Positions 27,573 through 37,601 are shown, numbered from the stretch's first letter. The stretch: DNA of 64,000 nt from Allobosea sp. 47.2.35 (GCF_024655635.1 NZ_JANLGI010000019.1:52950-116949); one strand, 5' to 3'. Notes: generated by a model not told the origin, from the letters alone. Translations and numbers: made by a program.

Positions 27573-28934
27573 TCAGCCTCCGTCGCGGATCAATCCGGCG
27601 AGCAGGCCGAGCGCTTCCGCCAATCGCGCCCGTTCCGGAATCGCGCCGAGCGCGATCCGGATCGCATCCGGTGCCACGCCGCCCGTGTTGAAGGCATCGG
27701 CGGCCATCACGCCGAGGCCAGCGTCGCGAGCGCGTTCAATTAATCGGTTCCGCTCCCAATACGCGGGCAGAGGCTGCCAGACATGCAGGGCATGCGGATG
27801 AGCCTGCATCGTTGCGGGCAGGATGTCCCGCGCCAGCGATTGCCGTTCAGCCGCCTCGCGCCGGACGCCGTCGAGCAGGTCCTTTGCCGCGCCAATCCTG
27901 ATCCAGTGCGCGGCGAGCGCCGTCATCAAGGGCGCGGGCATCAGGGCGGTCGCCCGCAACGCGGCAAGATAGGGGGCGCTGTCGGTTCCTTCCGGCATGA
28001 CGACGAAGGCCGTTCGCAGGCCGGGCGTCAGCACTTTCGACAAGGTCGCGACATGCCATGTCCGCTCCGGCGCTAGCGCCGCCAGCGGCACGGGCGCATC
28101 GCCGGCGAGCAGGCTGTAGGGATCGTCCTCGATCAGGATGAGATCGCGACGGCGGGCGACGGCAACGAGCTCCTCTCGGCGCCGCGCCGGAATGGTGATG
28201 CAGGTCGGATTCTGCAGCGTCGGCGTCAACGCGAAAAGCTTCGCGCCATGCCGGCTCGCGGCCTCGTCGAGCGCGTCAGGCAACGGACCGTCTTCATCGC
28301 TGGCGACGGGCGCGATCGTCAGGCCCCGCTGCCGCGCCGCACCGATAAGGCCGGGATAGGTAAGCGGCTCCATCAGGACCGTGTCGCCCGGCCGGGCCAG
28401 CAGAGAGAGCAGGGCGTTGAGACTGGTCTGCGCACCGGGCACGACGGCGATGCGCGGCGGCGGAACTGTCCCCATCAGCGGCGCCAACCATGCAGCGCCG
28501 GCCGCGCGCTCGGCCAGCGAACCTGCGCCGCCATGATAGTTCATCAATTGATCGGCATCGCTGCGCGCCAGGATTTCGGCGATGCCGCGCTGCATCAGCT
28601 CGCCGAGCCGCAGGCCCTTCGGCGCGGGCGGGATGGTCATGCTGAGATCGAGCGCCGGCCCCTCCTGCTCCTGCCGGGCGGAGATAAACGAACCGCGCCC
28701 CGTCACGGCGTCGATCAAGCCGCGCTCGCGCGCCTCGCCGAAGGCGCGGGTCACCGTGGTAAGGTCGACCGCGAGATGCTCGGCGAGCCGGCGCTGCGGC
28801 GGCAAACGATCGCCCGGCCGCAGCAATCCGCTCGCGACGGCCTGTTCAAGCTGTGCGACGATCTGCAGGTAGCGCGGTCCCGCCGTCGGATCGAGCCGGC
28901 TGGTCCATGTGAGTGCCTCGTCGCTGTCGGCCAT
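27573..28934 (-). CDS. MocR-type regulator (GntR HTH fused to aminotransferase domain)
   Basis: A 453-residue PLP-dependent MocR/PdxR-family regulator. The N-terminal winged helix is recognisable by LLRPGDRLPPQRRLAEHLAV and a TVTRAF recognition helix; the rest is a fold-type I aminotransferase domain (LTPTLQNPTCITIP, IEDDPYSLL) with the PLP lysine in TLSKVLTPGLR. Such proteins sense an amino acid or vitamin B6 and control a neighbouring gene. The start is uncertain: ATG at 28934 or 28952, neither with a strong ribosome site. It is divergent from an Lrp-type gene; the target is not clear. Confidence 0.88.
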   Translation of the reverse strand: MADSDEALTWTSRLDPTAGPRYLQIVAQLEQAVASGLLRPGDRLPPQRRLAEHLAVDLTTVTRAFGEARERGLIDAVTGRGSFISARQEQEGPALDLSMTIPPAPKGLRLGELMQRGIAEILARSDADQLMNYHGGAGSLAERAAGAAWLAPLMGTVPPPRIAVVPGAQTSLNALLSLLARPGDTVLMEPLTYPGLIGAARQRGLTIAPVASDEDGPLPDALDEAASRHGAKLFALTPTLQNPTCITIPARRREELVAVARRRDLILIEDDPYSLLAGDAPVPLAALAPERTWHVATLSKVLTPGLRTAFVVMPEGTDSAPYLAALRATALMPAPLMTALAAHWIRIGAAKDLLDGVRREAAERQSLARDILPATMQAHPHALHVWQPLPAYWERNRLIERARDAGLGVMAADAFNTGGVAPDAIRIALGAIPERARLAEALGLLAGLIRDGG

Positions 28935-29103
28935 AGCCAACTCAAATTCCATACATTCGTTGGATTGTAGGTATCGCATAGCGCGGCCTGGGCGTTCGCG
29001 CCAGAGGCATGCCATCGCTGCCATCCGCATTCGCGGAGATGCCGGTGGTGGCGGGCGTCCTCTCCTGTCATAGAGCGGTTTCAGCCGGGACCGGAGACAG
29101 GGC

Positions 29104-29592
29104 ATGGCACGCCTGCGCCTCGATGCGCTCGATCGCAAGATCATCGCGGAATTGCAGATCAATTCGCGCCTTTCGGTGCAGGATCTGGCCGAGCGCGTGG
29201 GGCTCTCCGCCTCGCCCTGCGCGCGCCGCATCCGCATCCTGGAGGAGGCCGGCGTCATCACCGGCTATGCCGCGATCATCGACCAGACCAAGGTCGGCCT
29301 GCCCATCAGCGTCTTCGTCTCGATCAAGCTGGAGCGCCAGCGCGAGGATGAACTCGACCGCTTCTCGCAGGCCGTGGCGCGCTGGCCCGAGGTGGTCGAC
29401 TGCTATTTGATGACCGGCCAGCGCGACTATCTGTTGCGCATCGTCGTGCGCGACCTGCCGGCCTATGAGCGCTTCCTCAAGGACAAGCTCACCCGCCTCG
29501 ACGGCGTCGCCTCGATCGAGACGAGCTTCGCGCTGGGGCAGGTGAAGCGCTCCAGTGCGCTTCCGATCGCGGCGGTGCCGGAGGAGGATTGA
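29104..29592 (+). CDS. Lrp/AsnC-family transcriptional regulator
   Basis: A 162-residue Lrp-type protein. The HTH is LSVQDLAERVGLSASPCARRIRILEE and the RAM domain shows VFVSIKLERQREDELDR, YLMTGQRDYLLRIVV and GVASIETSFALGQV. It ends 15 bases before the convergent aldo/keto reductase. Its target may be itself or the divergent MocR gene; I see no clean operator in the 169-bp space between them. Confidence 0.9.
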   Translation: MARLRLDALDRKIIAELQINSRLSVQDLAERVGLSASPCARRIRILEEAGVITGYAAIIDQTKVGLPISVFVSIKLERQREDELDRFSQAVARWPEVVDCYLMTGQRDYLLRIVVRDLPAYERFLKDKLTRLDGVASIETSFALGQVKRSSALPIAAVPEED

Positions 29593-29607
29593 TGGCGACG
29601 GAGCGGC

Positions 29608-30630
29608 CTACCGCTCCGCCGAAGCGGCCCAGATATTGATCCCGCCATCGACGGCATGCCTGTCGATCGCTGCCAGCTCCTCAGCCGAAAAATCCGGGTT
29701 CTTCAGCGCTGCGACGCAGTCAGTCACCTGCTCCGGCCGGCTTGCACCGATCAGCGCCGAGGTGACACGCCCGCCGCGCAGCACCCAGGCGATCGCCATC
29801 TGGGCGAGGCTCTGGCCGCGCGCCGCCGCGATCTCGTTCAGCGCGGCGATGCTCTTGAGATTGGCCTCGCTCAGGAAGCCGTCGCGGAAGGAGGGGGCCT
29901 TCTTGTCGGCGCGGCTGCCCGCCGGCACGCCCTTCAGGTATTTGTCGGTCAGCATGCCCTGCGCCAGCGGCGAGAACACGATCGAGCCGATGCCCTCCGC
30001 GTCGAGCGTATCCAGCAGGCCGTCCTGCTCGATCCAGCGATTGAGCATCGAATAGCTCGGCTGGTGGATCAGGCAGGGCGTGCCGAGCCGGCGCAGGATC
30101 GCGGCCGCCTCCTGCGTGCGCTTCGCATTGTAGGAGGAGAGCCCGACATAGAGCGCCTTGCCCTGGCGCACGATGGCGTCGAGCGCGCCCATCGTCTCCT
30201 CCAGAGGTGTGTTCGGGTCGAAGCGGTGCGAATAGAAGATGTCGACATGGTCGAGCTTCATCCGCTTCAGGCTCTGGTCGAGGCTGGAGATCAGGTATTT
30301 GCGGCTGCCCCATTCGCCATAGGGGCCGGGCCACATTCGGTAGCCGGCCTTGGTCGAGATCACGAGTTCGTCGCGATAACCGGCGAAGTCCTGTTGGAGG
30401 ATTTCGCCGAAGGCGGTCTCGGCCGAGCCGGGCGGCGGGCCGTAGTTGTTGGCGAGGTCGAAATGGGTGATGCCGAGATCGAAGGCCGTGCGGCAGATCT
30501 CGCGCATGTTGGCGTGTTGGCCGGTCTCGCCGAAATTCTGCCAGAGGCCGAGCGAGAGCGCGGGCAATTGCAGTCCGCTGCGGCCGCAGCGGTTATAGCG
30601 CATCGCGTCATAGCGGTTCGGATTGACCAT
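29608..30630 (-). CDS. aldo/keto reductase, L-glyceraldehyde-3-phosphate reductase type
   Basis: A 340-residue NADPH-dependent reductase of the YghZ/MgrA branch. The N-terminal MRYNRCGRSGLQLPALSLG, the catalytic Asp/Tyr in FDLANNYGPPPGSAE, the Lys in VISTKAGYRMWPGPYGEWGSR, and the His in DIFYSHRFDPNTP are all present. E. coli YghZ detoxifies methylglyoxal and reduces L-glyceraldehyde 3-phosphate; this close family match supports a similar role without proving the substrate. Monocistronic. Confidence 0.9.
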   Translation of the reverse strand: MVNPNRYDAMRYNRCGRSGLQLPALSLGLWQNFGETGQHANMREICRTAFDLGITHFDLANNYGPPPGSAETAFGEILQQDFAGYRDELVISTKAGYRMWPGPYGEWGSRKYLISSLDQSLKRMKLDHVDIFYSHRFDPNTPLEETMGALDAIVRQGKALYVGLSSYNAKRTQEAAAILRRLGTPCLIHQPSYSMLNRWIEQDGLLDTLDAEGIGSIVFSPLAQGMLTDKYLKGVPAGSRADKKAPSFRDGFLSEANLKSIAALNEIAAARGQSLAQMAIAWVLRGGRVTSALIGASRPEQVTDCVAALKNPDFSAEELAAIDRHAVDGGINIWAASAER

Positions 30631-30670
30631 GGCTCAAGCCTCTCAATCGATTGAAACGGGCATAAAATGA

Positions 30671-30700
30671 AGGCCCGGTGGCGTTTGGTCCACCGGGCCT
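30671..30700. terminator. terminator of the aldehyde dehydrogenase gene
   Basis: A perfect 11-bp stem AGGCCCGGTGG (30671-30681) and CCACCGGGCCT (30690-30700) with an 8-base loop, 25 bp beyond the dehydrogenase stop. In the minus direction it is followed by TCATTTTATG, a modest T-rich tail. Confidence 0.75.
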
Positions 30701-30724
30701 CGCTGTCGTCAGATCGCGATCCGG

Positions 30725-32155
30725 TCAGGCCGCGGCGTAGCCGACCGTGCCCTTGATCTCCAGGAACTCCTCGAGGCCGAAATCGGCGTATTCGCGGCCG
30801 TTGCCGGACTGCTTGTAGCCGCCGAAGGGCGCGCCGGCGTCCCATGCCGGGTAGTTGATGTAGACATTGCCCGAGCGCATCTGCGCCGCGATGCCGCGAG
30901 CGCGCTCCTGCGAGCCGGACTGGACATAGGAGGCCAGGCCGTAAGGCGTGTCGTTGGCGCGCGAGACCACCTCGTCGTCGCTCTTGTAGGGCAGGATCGA
31001 CAGCACGGGGCCGAAGATCTCCTCGCGGGCGATCGTCATGTCGTCGGTCACGCCGCCGAACACGGTCGGGCGGACATAGTAGCCGCGGTTCAGGCCTTCC
31101 GGACGGCCCGTGCCGCCGGTGACCAGCGTCGCGCCTTCCTTGATGCCGGCCTCGATCAGGCGCTGGATCTTCTCGTACTGGACCTCGCTGACGACCGGGC
31201 CGAGGAAGACGCCATCCGCCGAGGGAGCACCGACCTTGAGCGGCTCGGCCACCTGCTTGGCGATGGCGAGCGCCTCCTCATGCAGCTTCTCCGGCACGAA
31301 CATCCGGGTCGGCGCGTTGCAGGACTGGCCGGAATTGCGCATCACGCTCTCGACGCCGAGCTTCACCGACTTCTTCAGGTCGGCATCATCCAGGATGATG
31401 TTGGCCGACTTGCCGCCGAGCTCCTGATGCACGCGCTTGACGGTGTCCGCCGCCGCCTTGGCGACGAGGATGCCGGCCCGCGTCGAGCCAGTGAAGGAGA
31501 CCATGTCGACGCCGGGATGGCGCGAGATCGCTTCGCCGACCGTCGGGCCGTCGCCGTTGACGAGATTGAACACGCCCTTCGGCACGCCGGCCTCTTCCAT
31601 CGCTTCGGCGAAGATGATGGCGTTGAGCGGCGCGATCTCGGAGGGCTTCAGCACCATGGTGCAGCCGGCGGCGAGCGCGGGCGCGACCTTGCACATGATC
31701 TGGTTGAGCGGCCAGTTCCACGGCGTGATCATGCCGACGACGCCGATCGGCTCCTTGGCGATCAGGGTGGTGCCGCGCAGCTCCTCGAACTCGAAATTCT
31801 CGAGCGTCTCGATCATCTTGGCGAGATGGGCGGTGCCCATCGCGGCCTGCGCGCGGTGCGCCAGTTCCTTCGGCGCGCCCATCTCGCGCGACAGGATGTC
31901 GGCGATGGCGTCGTAGCGCTTCTTGTAGGCCTCGGCGAGGCGGCGCATCAGCGCGAGGCGCTCGGCCTTCGAGGTCTTGGCGAAGGCCGGGAAGGCGGCG
32001 CGGGCGGCAGCGACGGCCTTGTCGACATCGGCCTGCTCGCCGAGCGCGATCGTGGCGAAGACCTCTTCGTTCGACGGATCGATCACGCCGAGCGTGCGGT
32101 TGCCCGACGGCTTCACCCACTGGCCATCGATATAGAATTCGAGCTCATGCGCCAT
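30725..32155 (-). CDS. NAD(P)-dependent aldehyde dehydrogenase
   Basis: A 476-residue class I/II-type aldehyde dehydrogenase. The Rossmann segment contains PWNWPLNQIMCKVAPALAAG, the general base is in HQELGGKSANIIL, and the nucleophilic Cys is in NSGQSCNAPTR; EEIFGPVLSILPY and the C-terminal PFGGYKQSGNGRE are also present. It is close to a group of broad-specificity enzymes, so no substrate is named. The start ATG has AGGAGACC 5 bases upstream. Its own terminator follows. The 249 bp upstream (32156-32404) show no gene. Confidence 0.93.
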   Translation of the reverse strand: MAHELEFYIDGQWVKPSGNRTLGVIDPSNEEVFATIALGEQADVDKAVAAARAAFPAFAKTSKAERLALMRRLAEAYKKRYDAIADILSREMGAPKELAHRAQAAMGTAHLAKMIETLENFEFEELRGTTLIAKEPIGVVGMITPWNWPLNQIMCKVAPALAAGCTMVLKPSEIAPLNAIIFAEAMEEAGVPKGVFNLVNGDGPTVGEAISRHPGVDMVSFTGSTRAGILVAKAAADTVKRVHQELGGKSANIILDDADLKKSVKLGVESVMRNSGQSCNAPTRMFVPEKLHEEALAIAKQVAEPLKVGAPSADGVFLGPVVSEVQYEKIQRLIEAGIKEGATLVTGGTGRPEGLNRGYYVRPTVFGGVTDDMTIAREEIFGPVLSILPYKSDDEVVSRANDTPYGLASYVQSGSQERARGIAAQMRSGNVYINYPAWDAGAPFGGYKQSGNGREYADFGLEEFLEIKGTVGYAAA

Positions 32156-32404
32156 GGTCTGGTCTCCTGCCTCGTCTTGGCTCGGGGCGCGGACAACCTG
32201 CCGGAAAGCGGCCGGATATCGATGCCCCGAGCGGGAACTGTGGGTGTCCGACGCGAACGGGCGGCCCTGCGCGATCATGCATCGCCGGCCGCCACCAACG
32301 CTGTATCTGACGGGGCGCAACGTTAGGGGGCGGATGCGCGCCTGTCACGGGGCGCCGCGCCGCATTTGCGGATGGCCGCCATGCAGCGGCGCTTCTTGCG
32401 GGGG

Positions 32405-32842
32405 CTAGAGCCGCGCCTTGACGCTACGCGGCGTCGCCAGAAGCAGGCTGGTCTCGCTGTTGGTGACGCCGGGGATCATGCGGATGCGGCGGAGCACCTG
32501 GTCGAAGGCGATCAGGTCGGAGGTACCGAGCTCGACCACGAGATCCCAGTTGCCGTTGGTGGTGTGGATGCTGGAGACCTCGGTGAAGCCGCTGAGCGCG
32601 TCGATCACCGTATCCGCCGCCTGGCCGGCGATCTCGATCATGGTGATGCCGCGCACCGGCAGGTCGATCGCATCCGAGCGCAGGATCACGGTGAAGCCGA
32701 TGATCTCGCCGGATTGCTCCAGCTTCTCCAGCCGTGCCCGCACCGTTGCCCGCGTCAGGCCGAGATCGGCGGCGAGGTCCGAGATGCTGCGGCGCCCGTC
32801 ATGGCGCAGCAGGGTGATGAGTTTGCGGTCGAGATCGTCCAT
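32405..32842 (-). CDS. Lrp/AsnC-family regulator next to ornithine cyclodeaminase
   Basis: A 145-residue regulator starting MDDLDRKLITLL, with the HTH in SISDLAADLGLTRATVRARLEKLEQ and a RAM domain ending in GVTNSETSLLLAT. It is divergent from ornithine cyclodeaminase with 128 bp between, the usual layout for an Lrp protein that senses the amino acid degraded by its neighbour. Ornithine, arginine or proline as effector is an inference. Confidence 0.9.
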   Translation of the reverse strand: MDDLDRKLITLLRHDGRRSISDLAADLGLTRATVRARLEKLEQSGEIIGFTVILRSDAIDLPVRGITMIEIAGQAADTVIDALSGFTEVSSIHTTNGNWDLVVELGTSDLIAFDQVLRRIRMIPGVTNSETSLLLATPRSVKARL

Positions 32843-32970
32843 TGCCCGAAATGGATAGATCGCTTTGCCGTTTCGATCAATCTTGGTCCCGATCTGGTCG
32901 TTTTGGCTTCTATCGCCTGCCGCCGAAAACAGGGACAATCGCTCCTTCAACGAGAACAGCGCGGGGAACC

Positions 32971-34029
32971 ATGATTCAGCAGCTCAACGTCGTGCCTTTC
33001 GTCAGCGTCGACCACATGATGAAGCTGGTCCATGCGATCGGCATCGAGCGGATGCTGTCGGAGATCGCGGGCTATATCGAGGATGATTTCCGGCGCTGGG
33101 AGATCTTCGACAAGACGCCGCGCATCGCCTCGCACAGCCTCGAAGGCGTGATCGAACTGATGCCGACCAGCGACGGCAAGCTCTACGGCTTCAAATACGT
33201 CAACGGCCATCCCAAGAACATGAAGGCCGGCCTGCAGACGGTCACCGCTTTCGGCCTGCTCTCGGATGTCGCGACCGGCTATCCCGTCCTGCTCTCCGAG
33301 ATGACCATCCTGACCGCACTGCGCACTGCGGCGATGTCGGCAGTAGCCGCGAAACATCTCGCCCCGAAGAACGCTTCGACCATGGCGATCATCGGCAATG
33401 GCGCCCAGTCCGAATTCCAGGCCTTCGCCTTCCGCGCGATCCTCGGCATCGAGAACCTGCGGCTCTACGATGTCGATCCGGCCGCGACCGAGAAATGCGC
33501 CCGCAACCTTGCACGCCATGGTTTCAGGATCACCCGCTGCACCACGGCTATGGAAGCGGTCGAGGGCGCAGAGATCGTTACCACCGTCACGGCCGACAAG
33601 CAGTACGCGACGATCCTGACCGACAACATGGTCGGTGCCGGCATCCACATCAACGCGGTCGGCGGCGACTGCCCCGGCAAGACCGAGATCCATCGCGACG
33701 TGCTGCTGCGCTCGTCGATCTTCGTCGAGTATCCGCCGCAGACCCGCATCGAGGGCGATATCCAGCAGCTCGACGCCGACCATCCGGTCGAGGAGCTCTG
33801 GAAGGTCATCGCCGGCACCGCGACGGGCCGCACGGATGCCCGTCAGATCACGATGTTCGACTCGGTCGGCTTCGCGATCGAGGATTTCTCGGCGCTGCGC
33901 TATGTCTATGAGCGCATCCGCGAGGCCGGCACCTATGTCGATCTCGACCTGATCGCCGATCCCGACGATTCCCGCGATCTCTTCGGGATGCTGATGCGCG
34001 CCGCGCCGGGCGCCGCCGCGGCGGCCTGA
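32971..34029 (+). CDS. ocd: ornithine cyclodeaminase
   Basis: A 352-residue enzyme of the OCD/mu-crystallin family that converts L-ornithine to L-proline and ammonia with bound NAD+. The Rossmann motif is IIGNGAQSEFQAFAF, and the substrate region includes LMPTSDGKLYGFKYVNGHP and the catalytic Asp in INAVGGDCPGKTE. Length and the presence of the DGKLYGFKYVNGHP block point to true ornithine cyclodeaminase and not alanine dehydrogenase relatives. It starts 4 bases after GCGGGGAACC and is regulated, most likely, by the divergent Lrp protein. It links arginine/ornithine breakdown to proline. Confidence 0.92.
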   Translation: MIQQLNVVPFVSVDHMMKLVHAIGIERMLSEIAGYIEDDFRRWEIFDKTPRIASHSLEGVIELMPTSDGKLYGFKYVNGHPKNMKAGLQTVTAFGLLSDVATGYPVLLSEMTILTALRTAAMSAVAAKHLAPKNASTMAIIGNGAQSEFQAFAFRAILGIENLRLYDVDPAATEKCARNLARHGFRITRCTTAMEAVEGAEIVTTVTADKQYATILTDNMVGAGIHINAVGGDCPGKTEIHRDVLLRSSIFVEYPPQTRIEGDIQQLDADHPVEELWKVIAGTATGRTDARQITMFDSVGFAIEDFSALRYVYERIREAGTYVDLDLIADPDDSRDLFGMLMRAAPGAAAAA

Positions 34030-34032
34030 GCG

Positions 34033-34911
34033 TCAGCCGGCCTGACTGAGCGCGAGGAACGTCGTCGCCGCCCTGGCGAGGTAGCGTTCCTTGTGGCGCA
34101 AGGCGAGAAAGCGGCGCTTCGGCAGCGGCAGGGCTACGGTTGCGAGCCGCCCGGCCGCGATCGCATTGGCGGCGACGAGCCGCGAGATCGCGGTCGCTCC
34201 CGCTCCGGCCGCAACGGCCGCGCAGATCGCCTCGTTGGACGGAAGCTCCAGCGCCACGGCGAGATCGTCTGCGGCGAGCCCGAGCCCCGGCAACGCCGCC
34301 TCGAACATCGCCCGCGTCCCCGAGCCCGGTTCGCGCAGGACCCATGCGCCTTGCTTAAGCTCGACGGATGAAGGCGGCTGCCGCGTCCACGCATGGCCGG
34401 GCGGCACGACGATGACGAGTTCGTCCTCGGCGACTTGAGTCATCGCCAGCGCGGGTTCGTCGATCTCGCCCTCGATGAACCCGAGATCGGCCGCGCCGTC
34501 ATGGATCGCGGCGCTTACCGTCTCGGTATTGCCGATGGCGAGCGTGACCGCGATCCCGGGGTGCACGCGGCGAAAGCGCTGGATCAGCGGCGGCAGCCAG
34601 TAGTTCGCCACGGTCTGGCTGGCCATCAGCGCGAGCGAGCCGCGCGCCAGCCCCGAGAGATCGGAGAGCACCGCTTCGGCCGCGGCCGCCCGCGCCAGCA
34701 CGGCGCGCGCCTCGATCAGGAAGAGGCGACCGGCCTCGGTCAGGACGATGCGCCGGCCGATCCGGTCGAACAGCTTCGTCGCATAGCGCGCCTCCAGTGT
34801 CGCGATCGCGGAACTCACCGCGGATTGGGTGAGGTTGAGGGCACGCGACCCTTGCGTCAGGTGTTCCCGTTCGGCGACGGCGACGAAGATGCGGAGCTGT
34901 TCGAGCGTCAT
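34033..34911 (-). CDS. LysR-family transcriptional regulator
   Basis: A 292-residue LysR-type regulator of the CbbR/YeiE-like group: HTH in TLEQLRIFVAVAEREHLTQGSRALNLTQ (split over residues 2-29), an effector domain from about residue 90, and the segment GSGTRAMFE. It lies 10 bases downstream of the YeiH exporter gene on the same strand, so they probably share a transcript; in E. coli the related yeiE is divergent from yeiH. It ends 3 bases before the stop of ocd, which is convergent. Confidence 0.88.
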   Translation of the reverse strand: MTLEQLRIFVAVAEREHLTQGSRALNLTQSAVSSAIATLEARYATKLFDRIGRRIVLTEAGRLFLIEARAVLARAAAAEAVLSDLSGLARGSLALMASQTVANYWLPPLIQRFRRVHPGIAVTLAIGNTETVSAAIHDGAADLGFIEGEIDEPALAMTQVAEDELVIVVPPGHAWTRQPPSSVELKQGAWVLREPGSGTRAMFEAALPGLGLAADDLAVALELPSNEAICAAVAAGAGATAISRLVAANAIAAGRLATVALPLPKRRFLALRHKERYLARAATTFLALSQAG

Positions 34912-34921
34912 GCGCCCGAGC

Positions 34922-35968
34922 TTACGCGGCGATCTTCACCAGCAGAAGGCTGAAGCAAGCGATGAACAGGAAGGCGGCGAGCCCGAGCAGAAGCGGGCGC
35001 AGGCCCTTGGCCTTGAGCTTGCGGAGATCGGTCTCCAGCCCCATCGCGGCCAGCGCCATCGAGAGCAGGAAGGTGGTCGCCGTTACGATGCCCGCCTTGG
35101 CGTCGGCCGGGATGGTGACGAGGCTGTTGAGCCCGACCATCGCGATGAAGCCGAATACGAACCAGGGCATTGGTGCCTTGGCCTGCGTGCCCGCGTCGCC
35201 CTTGCCGCGAGCGCGCCGCGCCGCCATCAGCCCGAGCGTGATCACGACCGGCGCGAGCATCATCACGCGCGAGAGTTTGGCTACGGTGCCGAACTCACCG
35301 GCCTGCTGCCCGCCCTGGAAGGCGGCGGCGACGACCTGCGCGATCTCGTGGATCGAGGCGCCCGTCCACAGGCCGTAGGCATGGGCATCGAGATGCAGTA
35401 GCCCCGGCAGCAGCGGATAGGCGAACATCGCGATCGAGCCGAAGACGGTGACGCAGGCCACCGCATAGGCGACGTCCTCGTCGGGTGCTTGCGTCACGGT
35501 GTTGGTCGCGATCACCGCCGATGCGCCGCAGATCGAGGTGCCTGCCGCGATCAGTTCGGCGAGCTTGCGCTCGACGCCGATCCGCCGACCGAGCCAGGTG
35601 GTGAAGAGGAAGGTCGAGACCAGCGTCAGCGCGATCACGGTGATGCCGCTGACCCCCACCGCCAGCACCTGTGCCACCGTGAGCTGGAGGCCGAGCAGGA
35701 TGATGGCGAAGCGCAGCACCTTGCGCATGGCGAAGGCGACGCCCACCCGGGCCGCTGCCGGCGTGCCGACGAGATTATGGAAGCCGATGCCGATCAGGAT
35801 GGCGAGGATCATCGGGCTGAACGCGCCGAGCCCCGGCACCTGCCGCAGCGCGAAGCCGGCTGCCGCGATCGTGCCGGCGAGCAGCAGGCCGGGGGCGATG
35901 GCGAACAATGACGCGCCGGATGCCACGGGGGCAGGCTGTGCGAGATTCTGCGGGGCGTAAGAGGACAT
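34922..35968 (-). CDS. YeiH-family putative sulfate/anion exporter (UPF0324)
   Basis: A 348-residue inner-membrane protein with about ten hydrophobic helices, of the UPF0324/YeiH family. The family signature [16 protein letters not shown] and the loop [14 protein letters not shown] are clear. Members have been proposed to export sulfate or sulfite, but direct evidence is thin. It is the first gene of a pair with a LysR regulator. Confidence 0.9.
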   Translation of the reverse strand: MSSYAPQNLAQPAPVASGASLFAIAPGLLLAGTIAAAGFALRQVPGLGAFSPMILAILIGIGFHNLVGTPAAARVGVAFAMRKVLRFAIILLGLQLTVAQVLAVGVSGITVIALTLVSTFLFTTWLGRRIGVERKLAELIAAGTSICGASAVIATNTVTQAPDEDVAYAVACVTVFGSIAMFAYPLLPGLLHLDAHAYGLWTGASIHEIAQVVAAAFQGGQQAGEFGTVAKLSRVMMLAPVVITLGLMAARRARGKGDAGTQAKAPMPWFVFGFIAMVGLNSLVTIPADAKAGIVTATTFLLSMALAAMGLETDLRKLKAKGLRPLLLGLAAFLFIACFSLLLVKIAA

Positions 35969-36038
35969 TGACCAGCTCTCCGATGCTGGTCAGGAAATAT
36001 TCTTCTCCATCCGATCGATCCAATGCGTAATATCAAAC

Positions 36039-36065
36039 GTACCGTTCGGTTGGGGCGAATGGTAC
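36039..36065. terminator. hairpin downstream of ilvA
   Basis: Arms GTACCGTTCG (36039-36048) and CGAATGGTAC (36056-36065), 10 bp with one mismatch and a 7-base loop, start 7 bp beyond the ilvA stop. The T-run is poor (GTTTGATATT in the minus direction). It may end ilvA transcription or be an operator for the yeiH promoter, which starts 70 bp further on. Confidence 0.45.
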
Positions 36066-36071
36066 TGCGCG

Positions 36072-37601
36072 TCAGTTCGCCGACGGCATCTCCGCCAGGA
36101 ACGAGAGATAGGCCGGGTTGTCGCTCTCGCTCCAATAGGGATAGCCGAGCGCGTCGAGCCGCTTGGCGAGCTGGCCGCGCTGGGCGGGCGGGATCTGGAT
36201 GCCGGCGAGGATGCGCCCGTAATCGGCGCCGTGGTTGCGGTAGTGGAACAGCGAGATGTTCCAGTCGGCCGAGAGGCTGTTGAGGAATTTCAGCAAGGCG
36301 CCCGGCCGCTCCGGGAACTGGAAGCGGAAGATCAATTCGTCGCCGAGCCCCGGCGCCTTGCCGCCGACCATGTAGCGGATATGCAGCTTGGCGAGCTCGT
36401 TCTCGCTCATGTCGAGCACGGGGTAGCCGTGCTCGGAGAGCATCGCGATGATCTGGCGCTTCTCGGCATCGCCCTCGGAAAGCTGCACGCCGACGAAGAT
36501 GCGCGCCGCCCTGGGGTCGGAATAGCGGTAGTTGAACTCGGTGATGGCGCGCCGGCCGAGCAGTTCGATGAAGGCGCGGTAGGCGCCGGGCTTCTCGGGG
36601 ATCGTCACCGCCAGCAGGGCCTCGCGATGCTCGCCGATCTCGGCCCGCTCAGCGATATGGCGCAAGCGGTCGAAATTCATGTTCGCGCCGGAGTTGATCG
36701 CGATCAGCGCGCCCGTTCGCTTGGCCCCGCGCGCCGCATAGGCTTTGAGGCCCGCGAGGCTGACGGCGCCCGATGGCTCGGCGATGGCGCGGGTATCTTC
36801 GAAGATGTCCTTCACCGCCGCGCAGATCTCGTCGGTCGAGACGGTGACGACCTCGTCGAGCAATTCGCGGCAGAGCCTGAATGTCTCCTCGCCGGCCTGT
36901 CGTACCGCGACGCCGTCGGCGAAGAGGCCGACCTGATCGAGGATCACCCGCTTGCCCGCCGCGATGGCGCCGGCCATGGAGGCGGCATCCTCCGGCTCGA
37001 CACCGATCACCTTGATCTCCGGCCGCAGGAATTTTGCGTAGACCGCGACGCCGGCCGCGAGCCCGCCGCCGCCGATCGGCACGAAGATCGCCTCGATCGG
37101 ATCGGAATGCTGGCGCAAGATTTCCATGCCGACCGTGCCCTGGCCGGCGATCACGTCCGGGTCGTCATAGGGGTGGACGAAGGTCAGGCCCTTCTCGGCT
37201 TCGAGCTTGCGGGCATGGCCATAGGCCTCGTCGAAATTCTCGCCGTGGAGCACGACGCGCCCGCCGAGGCTGCGCACCGCCTGCACCTTGATGTCCGGCG
37301 TCGTGCGCGGCATCACGATGGTCGCCTTGATGCCGAGCTTCTTTGCCGCCAGCGCCACGCCCTGCGCGTGATTGCCGGCGGAGGCGCAGATAACGCCGCG
37401 CTCGGCCTCGACCATGGAGAGCCCGGCGATCTTGTTGTAGGCGCCGCGCAGCTTGAACGAGAAGACCGGCTGCAGATCCTCGCGCTTCAGCAGGGCGCTG
37501 CCGCCGATGCGGGCGGATAAGCGCGGCAACGGGTCGAGCGGGCTTTCGATCGCGACGTCATAGACGCGCGCCCCGATGATCTTGCGGATGTAGTCTTGCA
37601 T
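36072..37601 (-). CDS. ilvA: threonine ammonia-lyase, biosynthetic
   Basis: A 509-residue PLP enzyme converting L-threonine to 2-oxobutanoate, the first step towards isoleucine. PLP binds Lys50 in FSFKLRGAYNK; the glycine-rich phosphate loop is IGGGGLAAG. After the catalytic domain (about residues 1-320), two ACT-like regulatory domains follow (about 325-410 and 415-500; EHREALLAVTIPEKPGAYRAF and FRFQFPERPGALLKF are their first strands, here quoted only as markers). This long form is the isoleucine-inhibited anabolic enzyme, unlike the short catabolic TdcB type. Monocistronic. Confidence 0.96.
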   Translation of the reverse strand: MQDYIRKIIGARVYDVAIESPLDPLPRLSARIGGSALLKREDLQPVFSFKLRGAYNKIAGLSMVEAERGVICASAGNHAQGVALAAKKLGIKATIVMPRTTPDIKVQAVRSLGGRVVLHGENFDEAYGHARKLEAEKGLTFVHPYDDPDVIAGQGTVGMEILRQHSDPIEAIFVPIGGGGLAAGVAVYAKFLRPEIKVIGVEPEDAASMAGAIAAGKRVILDQVGLFADGVAVRQAGEETFRLCRELLDEVVTVSTDEICAAVKDIFEDTRAIAEPSGAVSLAGLKAYAARGAKRTGALIAINSGANMNFDRLRHIAERAEIGEHREALLAVTIPEKPGAYRAFIELLGRRAITEFNYRYSDPRAARIFVGVQLSEGDAEKRQIIAMLSEHGYPVLDMSENELAKLHIRYMVGGKAPGLGDELIFRFQFPERPGALLKFLNSLSADWNISLFHYRNHGADYGRILAGIQIPPAQRGQLAKRLDALGYPYWSESDNPAYLSFLAEMPSAN